From Telopea speciosissima (taxonomy: Eukaryota > Streptophyta > Magnoliopsida > Proteales > Proteaceae): DNA of 64,000 bases. Of the stretch, positions 35,401 through 43,683 are shown in pieces. The stretch spans positions 15,077,568 to 15,141,567 of the forward strand of contig NC_057925.1 in NCBI RefSeq assembly GCF_018873765.1. The letters are read 5' to 3'. A program made the position numbers and the translations under genes. Below the pieces are notes generated by a model. The model saw only the letters and a list, made by a program, of their open reading frames with translations, made no database searches and was not told the origin of the DNA. Within the stretch, counting starts at the first letter, position 1, and each line of letters opens with the position of its first letter.

Positions 35401-36059
35401 AAATGGTGAAACAAAAGACTGTTTTTCTCTTTCCTATCTAATCTAGAAGTAATACTGTAGATCAAAGGAAAGTCCAAGTGGGCATTTGGGTATATCCTGC
35501 AAAAAAAATACACACAGATTTTATTGCATGCAAACATGGAAATAGGTTCTAATCACAAGCTCCTTCAGATCGAGCAACTGGGAACCGCAACTAAAAGAAA
35601 AAGGAACACGGAATCTGCAGACCCAAATCGTGGAGGCTTAAGACACTGGAATGCCCCCTTCAGATAGATTACTTTCCATACCAGTTTCCCAAAATCTCCA
35701 GAAGAAAACCCAAAACCCAGAAACAGGAGTTACCTCTTGAGAAATATGGCTTCTTCAAGAGCGCAACGCAGGCTTGATTCTTGATGACCAAGACCCTCGC
35801 AAGAATCACAATGTTTGCCAGGGCAATCGATTCGGTCACCCCAGTACAAGTACTTATCCAAGACATGGTGCCTTTGGTTCCTACTCTTCACTAGCTTTCG
35901 TAGGGCTATGGCTCCTGCAGAAGGGAAGGAGAACCCAGCGGTAGAAGTGAAAGTGGAAAGAAGGCAAAGAAACAAAATGGCTGTAACAGAGATAACTAAT
36001 ATGAAAATTGGGGATCTGGGCTTGTGTTTATTGTACTTCGAATTCCTCTGAATCGCCAT
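26455..36059 (-). CDS. O-fucosyltransferase-like protein (GT-type, single N-terminal membrane anchor)
   Basis: Six exons on the minus strand with good GT-AG borders: 36059-35734, 35364-35272, 35136-34906, 34501-34399, 27544-27315 and 26671-26455. Together they are 1200 bp, 399 residues. The N terminus MAIQRNSKYNKHKPR is basic, followed by a hydrophobic segment (SPIFILVISVTAILFLCLL), giving a type II Golgi-type anchor. Then come LYWGDRIDCPGKHCDSC, FVMPSRMCINPIHNKKG, MLPYSFLPSMAAAKLRDAAE and the sugar-nucleotide-binding HVRRGDK, and the end KNTKIWQKPVHTTEEE. These are hallmarks of the plant O-fucosyltransferase-like family (older name: calcium ion-binding protein). The length is usual for this subgroup and no break is seen. 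The ATG at 36149 would add 30 residues with a second hydrophobic run; the ATG at 36059 fits the family better. The acceptor substrate is unknown. Intron 4 is about 6.9 kb and carries LTR-element fossils. Confidence 0.92.
26999..27026. repeat. (TA)n microsatellite in intron 5
   Basis: Uninterrupted AT dinucleotides inside the intron between the last two exons of the O-fucosyltransferase-like gene. Confidence 0.85.
27545..28560. other. Intron 4 of the O-fucosyltransferase-like gene, 3' part, no element resolved
   Basis: AT-rich intronic DNA with no recognisable exon or repeat end. At 28576-28680 a run rich in GGCATCGCCTAGGC, CCTAGGCATCCAGGCACC and similar inverted words resembles dispersed plant foldback DNA and leads directly into the truncated LTR copy at 28684. 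Confidence 0.4.
28684..29551 (+). mobile_element. Miniature LTR retrotransposon (TRIM-like), 5' LTR truncated (fossil)
   Basis: Two direct LTR copies. The partial left one is 28684-28820, and the fuller right one is about 28968-29551; they share TTGTTCTGAAATTTCCTGCA and GTTGCTGGACCTGAAGTTTG. The left LTR is followed by a tRNA-Met-type primer site (TGGTATCAGATCC at 28827). The right LTR is preceded by a purine tract (AAGCAGGGGAGAAT). The interior is only about 147 bp and has no pol genes, the definition of a TRIM-like element. It is broken at its left end and lies wholly inside intron 4 of the O-fucosyltransferase-like gene. Moderately old, judged by eye from the LTR differences. Confidence 0.68.
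29699..33550 (+). mobile_element. Ty1/copia remnant: LTR, primer site and gag region (fossil)
   Basis: An LTR-like block of about 1 kb (about 29699-30710, starting TGTTAG and ending TACA) contains the copia-LTR phrase GCCTATTGCCGAACCAC near 30395. Next is TGGTATCAAAGCC (30716), a tRNA-Met-type primer site. A gag-like stretch follows (30790 on: FNGSNYAIRRRRMEFLNLLG), with CCHC zinc-knuckle-like motifs near 32220 and 32365 (CLQCHEFGHYARKC). No integrase, reverse transcriptase or RNase H and no 3' LTR were found, so the element is incomplete and has several breaks in what remains. G-rich tracts near 33189 and 33358 could be polypurine-tract relics. It lies inside intron 4 of the minus-strand host gene, in the opposite orientation. 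Confidence 0.7.
33551..34398. other. Rest of intron 4; possible LINE tail
   Basis: On the minus strand 33690-33860 reads like ASNLADELAKSGG followed by a run ending in A-rich sequence (T-rich reversed), reminiscent of the end of a plant LINE RNase H. The match is too short to be sure. Homopolymer A and G runs lie at 34028-34056. Confidence 0.3.
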
Positions 36060-36203
36060 TACTACGGTTGCAGAGAAGAGGAGGAGAAGAGTGAGGAGCA
36101 ATGAAGAAAAGGGAGAGTAGTTGAAGAGCTGACAATCACACATGCCCACATGGAGTAAGTATTTCTAGAGAGGAACCACAGACCCATCTGTAATCAGCAA
36201 ATT

Positions 36204-36208
<5 letters not shown>

Positions 36209-36240
<32 letters not shown>
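36209..36240. repeat. (CT)n microsatellite upstream of the O-fucosyltransferase-like gene
   Basis: CT run of about 30 bp, roughly 150 bp upstream of the proposed start, in the likely 5' UTR or promoter (GA-rich on the sense strand). Confidence 0.85.
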
Positions 36241-36242
<2 letters not shown>

Positions 36243-36549
36243 AAAGAATTAAAGCATAAAGGGCGGGCAGGGAGGGAGAGAACATAGGTCCAGGTGGAGT
36301 AGTTTCCAAACTAGCTCAACACTCAACAGTAGAGAATATAAAATGTATGCATTATAACATATGAATATTTATAAGACTTTTTTTGGTAAACATGAATATT
36401 AATAAGACTTAAGATGTCAAAACTCAAAAGAAAGCAACATAGAAGACAACACTCAACATCAATGGTCCATTTTCCACTAAATAGGATAACTTCAATCATA
36501 TGACACTTTACCAACAAAAAAAAAAACATATGACACTCTGATGTATTGC

Positions 36550-36584
<35 letters not shown>

Positions 36585-36782
36585 GAGAAAGAACGCTCGA
36601 TGTTGTGTCTGGGTATGTATCTGCACCCAGACACAGTCCAGCCACTCCAGCACGAAAAAACAGGTACACCCCTAATCCTTTTCTGTCTTTCCAGGGGGTT
36701 TGCTGGTCTTTTTGTGTTGGGTCGTGTTTGGGCACAAGTACACCCTTAGACATAGCACTGGTTAGCGTTCCTTTTCTATATA
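36550..36782. mobile_element. MITE embedded in a TA microsatellite (Micron-like), copy 1
   Basis: An element of about 190 bp (about 36583-36772) lies between two (TA)n tracts. The left end GGGAGAAAGAACGCTCGATG, then TTGTGTCTGGGT, is mirrored by the right end, which in reverse complement reads AGAAAAGGAACGCTAACCAG, then TGCTATGTCTAAGGGT. There is no coding capacity. Insertion into TA repeats is the habit of Micron-type MITEs known from rice. A second, partial copy is at 37085-37254. Confidence 0.68.
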
Positions 36783-37745
36783 TATATATCCAAAATCTTT
36801 TTCATTTTATTGTTATTAACATTGGCACATAAATAGGGGATATTGGGGCTACTTGTTAGTAAAACGACATATTACCTAATCTACCAAGACTCTATCACTA
36901 TAAAGAAAATTTCTACCAAAAACAAAAAAAAATAAAGGAAATAAAGGGAAATAAAAATAATAATTTTAAAAAAATAAATATTAATAAATTTTTGTAACAA
37001 TGATTATGTAATAAATTAAAAATCTTATCAAGTAAACAATTCCTTAGCAGATCAGGTACAGAATGGTTATATTGGGTAATTTGTCTGGGGCATGTATCTG
37101 CACCCAGATGCAGTCTAGCTGCTCTAGCACGAAACAACAGGTACACCCCTGATCCTTTTCTACCTTTTCCAAGGGGTATGCTGATCTTTTTGCGTTGGGT
37201 TGTGTTTGGGCACAAGTACACCCCTAGACATAGCACTGGTTAGTGTTCCTTTTCTACACACACACACACACACATACACACATATATATATATATATATA
37301 TGGGAAGCAGTTTTCTGTATGGGAGTGTTGCCTACGTAAGCACTCCCATGTGTCTATCTCTCTCCTCCTTAAAACAAGGGAGCAGAGGTGTCTTTTCACA
37401 TGAGGAAGAGAGAGATAGACTCATGGGAGTGCTGGCGTAGGCCACACTCCCGGACAAAGATATTTTTCCCTTATATATATATATATATATCCAAAATCTT
37501 TTTCATTTTATTGCTATTAACATTGGCACATAAATAGGGGATATTGGGGCTACTTGTTAGTAAAACGACATATTACCTAATCTACCAAGGCTCTATCACT
37601 ATAAAGAAAATTTCAACCAAAAACAGAAAAAAAAAAAAGGAAATGAAAATAATAATTTAAAAAAAATAAATATTAATAAATTTTTGTAACAATGATTATG
37701 TAATAAATTTAAAATCTTATCAAGTAAACAATTCCTTAGCGCTAT
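36600..37745. repeat. Tandem segmental duplication (units about 36600-37050 and 37085-37740)
   Basis: The two units share the MITE body (TGCACCCAGA-GCAGT phrases) and then a nearly identical AT-rich block: 36788-37050 and 37490-37740 both contain CCAAAATCTTTTTCATTTTA, ACATTGGCACATAAATAGGG, CTACTTGTTAGTAAAACGAC and TATGTAATAAATT. The second unit is longer because another MITE (37301-37470) sits in it. By eye only a few differences per hundred bases separate the AT-rich blocks, so the duplication is fairly recent. Confidence 0.85.
37255..37492. mobile_element. Second MITE in CA/TA microsatellites
   Basis: Between (CA)n(TA)n (37256-37300) and (TA)n (37474-37490) lies a foldback of about 170 bp. 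GGGAGTGTTGCCTACG, CACTCCCATG and GTCTATCTCTCTC on the left are mirrored on the right by GAGAGAGATAGACTCATGGG, then AGTGCTGGCGTAGGCCACAC. The inverted repeats are about 60 bp. It is unrelated in sequence to the MITE at 36583, yet it shares the same TA-repeat target, and it interrupts the second duplication unit. Confidence 0.75.
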
Positions 37746-38392
37746 CATATTTTTCTATTTAAATCTAAGTAATTTGTTTGAAAATGAAGTAAATTTTAAG
37801 GGATTGAATTCCCTGTCTAGCTGTGCAAGGTACACTAACATCTCATTGAAAAAGTTTTTGAATTACACAATCATTATTGCTAATGATTATGTAATTAATT
37901 TAAAATCTTATCAAGTAGACCACTCCCCCATCAGTGAAAATAGTAAAGCAATCAGTAGAAATAGTAAAAATTCCAGGACCCGTAGTAGTGGAAGGAGAGT
38001 AGGAGACCCATGATCAATCGACGCACACAAGTGGCCTTCTGCAACAGAGGCAAGAATGGTTGTCGAAGTATTATGCAGATCAGGCACAAAATGGTTAAAA
38101 ACAACACTGTTACAAGTCTTCCAAATCTGCCAAGTAATAGAAGATCATATATAAGATGTGGAAATCATGTAAATTTGGCATAGATTTAAATTTAACTAAA
38201 AGGAAGCTTAACCAACCCTTAAAACACTCACCATTAAACTCATAGACATTAAGACGTAAAGGTGATACATACAACACATTGCCGCAAAAGGGCAAAAGGG
38301 CAAAAGGGCAAAAGGGCAAAAGATAAGAGCATGAGTGATACCTCATGTTGATACTCGATAGTGTGTTGTTGATCAAGAGAATTTTCAGCTAT
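37746..38392. other. Intergenic; octamer tandem repeat at 38284-38322
   Basis: No gene seen. GCAAAAGG is repeated nearly five times in tandem at 38284-38322. The phrase GTAAT-AATTTAAAATCTTATCAAGTA occurs again at 37890-37916, a further relic of the duplicated AT-rich block. The stretch ends at the insertion site of the 12-kb LTR element (GCTAT at 38388-38392). Confidence 0.55.
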
Positions 38393-39358
38393 TGTTGCAG
38401 GCCAAGAAATCGTCAGGCGAATGTCCTGCGAGTGCCGTCACCGCAAGTGGACCAAAGGGGTCAACAGAGAGAACCGGTGTGGTTCGCCTAGGGCTCTCCG
38501 ATGCCAAAGTTAGATCTCCTGGCGCAAATAGATGAATAGTGATTATTCAAGTATGAGTTTAGATGTCCTATGGGGTTGTGTACCTTTGCCTTTTATAGTA
38601 ACATGTGGCGGTGTGGAGAGTCCCCGTTTGATTGACGATTGTGCCGTTGAGTGGATAGAGGCCCTGGGTAACGGGGCTCTATCCTGATTGGCCATCTCCC
38701 CGCGGGAGAGAGTGTCCTGGTGGCATCAGGATCCTTGGTGGATAGATATCCGCGTGTGGTGATAACGTCCTTGGTGCTTGAATATGTCTGGATGACGTGA
38801 CCTCTAAGGGTCTAGAGTCCTGGTAGTGACATGAGTCTTAGCGATACGATCGGGGTCGTAGATGGGTGGCCCCCACCTCAGGTGCCCATGATGCTGCGCC
38901 TGGGTGAGGCCGCGCCCTGGTGAGGAGGCCGCGCCTGGGTGAGGCCGCGCCTGGTGAGGCTGTGAGGAGGCCGCGCCTGGGTGAGGCCGCGCCCCTGGTG
39001 AGGAGGCCGCGCCTGGGTGAGGCCGCGCCTGGGTGAGGCTGTGAGGAGGCCGCGCCTGGGTGAGGCTGTGAGGAGGCCGCGCCTGGGTGAGGCCGCGCCC
39101 CTGGTGAGGAGGCCGCGCCTGGGTGAGGCCGCGCCTAGGTGAGGCCGTGAGGAGGCCGCGCCTGGGTGAGGCCGCGCCTGGGTGAGGCTGTGAGGAGGCC
39201 GCGCCTGGGTGAGGCCGCTCCCCGGATGTGTGGCCGCGCCCAAGTAGTGGCCGCCCCAGAATGGTGCTGGGACTCCGGTTCGTTCCCCTTGGCTATGGGG
39301 CGGGTCGTCTATGACACGTGGCGGTCGTTGATTGGCCCTGTGAATATTGGATGTATCA
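38393..39358 (-). repeat. 3' LTR of the Tat-lineage element
   Basis: Matches the other LTR almost base for base over about 38410-38900 and 39240-39358. The TATA box (ACTATAAAAGGC) is at about 38588-38599. The GC-rich array 38885-39235 has more and cleaner units (GAGGCCGCGCCTGGGTGAGG) than in the other LTR. The outer edge is 38393 if GCTAT is the target copy; 38396 is possible. Confidence 0.88.
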
Positions 39359-39372
39359 TTTGCCCCCCACTC

Positions 39373-39904
39373 TCTTGGGATAGGATGTCCAAGAGAGTAA
39401 GTGTCTTTGCATAGTGAGGGGTCCGTTGCGAATAAACTTTCCTGTGGGGTTTGCCCGTAAATCCACTAATGAGGTAGGAGAGGTTGGGGGTTCAAACCTT
39501 ACCTCCTACACTTTTTCTTTTTGTTTTTTGTGGGTATATGTTCCTTACTCTCCCTTCTTCTTTCACTTCTCATTTCTCTTTCTTACTTTTTGTCTCCCCT
39601 TTTGTTCTCCTTTAATTCTCCCTTTTTGTCTTTTGTCCTCTTTTTGGTGCCCACCATGTGCTTGTTTTTGGGTCACCTCCACTAGTATCCACTTTGCTTG
39701 ATTTTGGGTCCTTGTGTTTGGGTTGTGTTCTCTTGGTGCCCTTGGTGCCTTGGTTTGCTTGGAAAGCTTGAGTGGTGCTTGGCTTGAGTGCCTTGGCTCT
39801 TGTGACCTCTATCCCTTGATTGTGCCTCGTGGTGTGGCTACGTCATCGCCGTGTGCTTGTCCTTCCGTGCGGTCACTTTTTTTCTGAGGTAAATCGATCC
39901 CCAC

Positions 39905-39907
<3 letters not shown>
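39373..39907. other. Non-coding part of the Tat element between 3' LTR and internal VNTR
   Basis: T-rich with repeated CTT/TTTGTC words and GTGCCTTGG phrases near 39740-39790. A tRNA-like B box (GGGTTCAAACC at about 39489) is present, without the rest of a tRNA. No reliable coding sequence. Confidence 0.5.
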
Positions 39908-39941
<34 letters not shown>

Positions 39942-39949
39942 TAGGGTGT

Positions 39950-40495
39950 CTCCTCGAGGCCGCGCTTGCGGGGTGTGGCCGCGGTGAGGCCGCGCCTGCT
40001 GGTGTGGCCGCGGTGAGGCCGCCCCTGCTGGTGTGGCCGCGGTGAGGCCGCGCCCCGCGGGTGTGGCCGCGGTGAGGCCGCGCCCCGCGGGTGTGGCCGC
40101 GGTGAGGCCACGCCTGCGGGTGTGGCCGCGGTGAGGCCGCGCCTGCTGGTGTGGCCGAGGTGACCGCGCCTGCGGGCGTGGCCGCGGTGAGGCCGCGCCT
40201 GCGGGCGTGGCCGCGGTGAGGCTGCGCCCTGCGGATGTGGCCGCGGTGAGGCCGCGCCTACGGGTGTGGCCGTGGTGAGGCCGCGCCTACGGGTGTGGCC
40301 GTGGTGAGGCCGCGCCTGCGGGGGTGCCCGCGCCTCGGTGAGGCCACGCCTGCGGGTGTGGCCGCGCCTGTGGGTGTGGCTGCGCCTTGCGAGGGTGGCC
40401 GCCTGGCTGGCCGCGCCTGGGTGGCCATGCCTGGGTGTGGCCCGCGCCTTGCCGGTGATGCCGCGCCTATGGTGGCCGCGGCGTGGGTGTGATGG
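39950..40495. repeat. GC-rich VNTR in the internal 3' region of the Tat element
   Basis: About fifteen imperfect units of the form GTGGCCGCGGTGAGGCCGCG followed by CCTGCGGGT, about 28-33 bp. A run of about 33 T precedes it (39908-39940). The core words GTGAGGCCGCGCC are shared with the arrays in both LTRs, so LTR and internal arrays have a common origin. It lies directly upstream of the opposite-strand ORFs and could act as their 5' leader. Confidence 0.88.
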
Positions 40496-40673
40496 ACCCT
40501 CGCTCTTCTTCCCTGTTCTTCCTCTTGTATGTGATGGATCTGCTGTTTATATTTTGCAGGTGACATTCCTTTCATTTTTCTTGCCGACCAGGGAGATTGC
40601 TTTCTCGAGTAAGTAGTTCGTTCCCCTCTTGTCCTTCATGTCGTTCCGGTGACCTTGGCCTGCTTGATCGGGG

Positions 40674-42765
40674 TTGGATCTTCGAGGAGCGTTCCCGGAT
40701 CGCCTTCTTTCGTGGGTACTCCCTCCTCTATACCCTCCCCTAGTGATATCTGATGGACGAGTGGGACCTTCTAGTGTCTCCGGTCCCCGTAGGGATCGTC
40801 AGCCCTCTGGGGCGCCATCCTCAGCTGCCGGTCCTGCTGATAGGTTAGGCCCTGTTGCTAGCATCTTGTCACCCTCTGACTTGGTTTCCCTCCGTGAGGA
40901 GTTTCATATTCCCGCCGAGGTCATGTTGCGTGCCCCTGGGCCTAGCGAGTATGCCTTCTCTCATCGTGCGGGGGAGATCTGCCTCTACCGTTCATTTTTC
41001 CTCCAGGGCCTTCGCCTTCCTATCCCTCGCTTTGTCGAGTTGGTGTTAGAGCATTGGCACCTCACCCCTGGGCAGGTGTTGCCCAACTCTTGGAGGGTGA
41101 TCTTGGGTTTCTATGTCTTCTTCGCCCGCCTGGGGCGTGCCGCCACTGTTCCCCTGTTCTCCCACTTTTATCTGTTGAAGAAGGGGAACCATGGATGTTA
41201 TCACTTTGCTCGCCGCGTGCTCAAGGGGCCCTATGCCTCTGTGGAGCTTCTCACGGGGATCACTAGCAACGTGAAGTATTGGAGGGATCGCTTCTTTTTT
41301 GCCACGGTCCCCCGATGCCCACTACGGACTGTTAGGGAAGTTATTGACCTCAAGAGGGTCAATCAGGGGCTTGAGCTGAGTGATTTTGAGGGTGACTCCC
41401 TCAAGCTGTGCCTGGGTCGCGATCCGTTCCATGTCCAGGAGTTGGACTCGGAGGCCTTCCTGTCTCTCTGGAAGCTGAGTCCTGGTAAGAGCATTGTCTT
41501 TTGTACTTGATTGGCATGTTGGTATTTGAATGTATGTGTCATCTGATTGGTTGGTCGATCTATGCAGTGGATACGCGTCCGGACTTCAGTTTGCTCCGCG
41601 GCAATCTGCGGAGGAAGGCCGCTTCTCAGGGTGGTCCATCTGCTGGAGTGACCGATGTTAGTGGTGCTTCTGCGCCTGTGGTTGTTGGAGCGAAGCGGAA
41701 GGGTGGACCAGGACATGCCCGCGTGACGAGCTCTGGCGTGCGGGTCCTCCTTCCCCGTACTTCTCCTGGTGACGATGGCGTTCCCGGCTCTGTGCCTCTG
41801 CCTCCCTCTGTTGTTCCTTCTGGATCTTCTGTATTGCCCCTTTCCAAGGGGAAAGGTGTGGGTTCCTCTGGCGGTACTGCCACTGATCTTCCCACGCTGG
41901 GTGAGTCCCTGGTGATCACCTTGGGCGTGCCGGAGGGCTCGACCTTGGCCGAAGCCGGCGTGTCGCGGGAGTGGGTGGATAGGGGCAGGCTCCCTACCGC
42001 GAGGATGGCCTTGCAGAGGCTTAGCGATGCTTGTCTGGCTCAGACCCTCTACCATGACATGGCTTCGGTGAGTTATTCCTTTACTGTCTCCTCATGTCCA
42101 TTGCTCCATTTATTTTTACATTATTTTATCGCTTGCCATGTTGATTGTAGGTCCATCACCGTATTGCTGAGGCGGTGCTTCGACTGGAGGGTCACGCTTC
42201 TCGTGAGGTGCAGATACAGCGCACCGCGTGACGTGGAGAGGAGCTCCGGGTCGGTCGATGCCCGTGAGAGGGCCGAGGCCGACGCGCAGAGGGTGTCGGG
42301 AGCTCGTTGTGGCGCCCGAGAAGCTCCTAGAGGTGTCTCGAGGAGCTGCGTGTGACTTCTGCTGGTGCGGCCGAGAGCTCTGCTAGGGTTCTGGCTTTGG
42401 AGGAGGAGCTTCATTCATTGAGGGGAAGGCATGAGGTGGAGCTGGCATCTGCAGGTGAGCGAGCTGTGGCTGAGTTCCAGGCATCCTCTGCGTTCTCGAT
42501 GCTGTATCAGGCGCAGCTTCAGCCCGCCTATAAGGGAGGGGTCCTGGGACTTAGCCGCTTGTGTCTCCTGGAGGTGACCCCGACTATGACTTCTCCGTCT
42601 CGGGGTTCTCGAGTTTGCTGCGGCGCTGGTGCACTGGGTGGAGAGCGCTCCGGTGTCGAGGTGGAGGCTGCCCTGCCTGAGGGGGGTACTGCTGCACATC
42701 CTCCCGAGGCGGACATGATGTCTCCAGCTGGGTCGGAGGTGACCCACCACTCTGTGATCCTTTGA
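40674..42765 (+). CDS. Opposite-strand ORF set in the Tat element (PF04195-like domain plus coiled coil; fossil)
   Basis: Lies on the strand opposite to gag-pol, between integrase and the 3' LTR. The main part (40674-41510) encodes ICLYRSFFLQGLRLPIPRFV, then ELVLEHWHLTPGQVLPNSWR and VILGFYVFFARLG, the conserved core of the plant 'putative gypsy type transposon' family (PF04195 type). A second part (41501-42355) is Ser/Gly/Pro-rich with TSSGVRVLLPRTSPGD. A third (42352-42765) has a heptad-like coil (SARVLALEEELHSLRGRHEV). Splice-like sites lie between the parts, so an intron-containing transcript is plausible. Opposite-strand extra ORFs are known in Tat-lineage elements; their function is unknown. 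Confidence 0.72.
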
Positions 42766-42930
42766 CCTTACGGTCATCCCGATCCTGTAGACGTCTCCAC
42801 CTTTTTCCTTTTTTGAACTTGAATTGTAACTACTATGACTTTTCTATGTGATCGCTTTTGCTTTTCTTTGATTGTCTTGTCTCTTGGTGACTATTTGCGC
42901 GTTGATGCTCTCTGACCCTTTATAGTTAAC

Positions 42931-43524
42931 GCCTTAGGCGTAGAGCCTCAATGGTGGCATGGCGCCTTAGGCATGAAGCCTCAGTGTTGGCATGTTGCCT
43001 TAGGCACGAAGCCTCGATGTTGGCATATCGCCTTAGGCACGAAGCCTCAGTGTTGGCATGTTGCCTTAGGCTTGAAGCCTCAATGTTGGCATGTCGCCTT
43101 AGGCACGAAGCCTCAATGTTGGCATGTTGCCTTAGGCTTGAAGCCTCAGTGTTGGCGTCTCGCCTTAGGCATGAAGACTCGATGTTGGCATATCGCCTTA
43201 GGCACGAAGCCTCGATGTTGGCATATCGCCTTAGGCACGAAGCCTCAGTGTTGGCATGTTGCCTTAGGCTTGAAGCCTCAATGTTGGCATGTTGCCTTAG
43301 GCACGAAGCCTCAGTGTTGGCATGTTGCCTTAGGCTTGAAGCCTCAATGTTGGCATGTTGCCTTAGGCACGAAGCCTCAGTGTTGGCATATCGCCTTAGG
43401 CACGAAGCCTCAATGTTGGCATGTTGCCTTAGGCTTGAAGCCTCAATGTTGGCATGTTGCCTTAGGCACGAAGCCTCAGTGTTGGCGTCTCGCCTTAGGC
43501 ATGAAGCCTCGATGTTGGCATGTT
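42931..43524. repeat. 33-bp minisatellite, 18 units, in the Tat element
   Basis: Unit GCCTTAGGCACGAAGCCTCA followed by GTGTTGGCATGTT; exactly 18 units (594 bp) plus the start of another. Because 33 is a multiple of three, two + frames stay open through the array (CLRHEASVLA-type and LGTKPQCWHVA-type repeats of 11 residues), which are by-products and not evidence of genes. Each unit has an internal dyad (GCCTTAGGC; AGGC-GCCT). The position between integrase and the opposite-strand ORFs matches the hypervariable 3' region of Tat elements. Confidence 0.95.
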
Positions 43525-43683
43525 GCCTTAATGTAGTGGCCGTGATTCGATTGAGTGGTAGGAGAAGACAAGTATTCTTGCAACATTTCTTTATTTTGAC
43601 TGAAATTCACATTGTCCTTGATGTCGTCTACTGCTACTCCTACTGCTACTGCTTCTGTTATCACTACCACTACTGCTATGCTT

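Noticed and set aside
38878-39243. 121-codon minus-strand frame of RGLTQARPPH-type repeats
   Set aside because: It is translation of the GC-rich LTR array and has no start context or conservation signal; treated as part of the LTR.
39470-39510. tRNA-like B box (GGGTTCAAACC) as a tRNA gene
   Set aside because: No matching acceptor, D or anticodon arms could be built around it; it lies in the non-coding region of the LTR element.
41363-42055. 230-codon minus-strand ORF as an additional gene of the LTR element
   Set aside because: It is the complement of the better-supported plus-strand ORFs and shows no domain.
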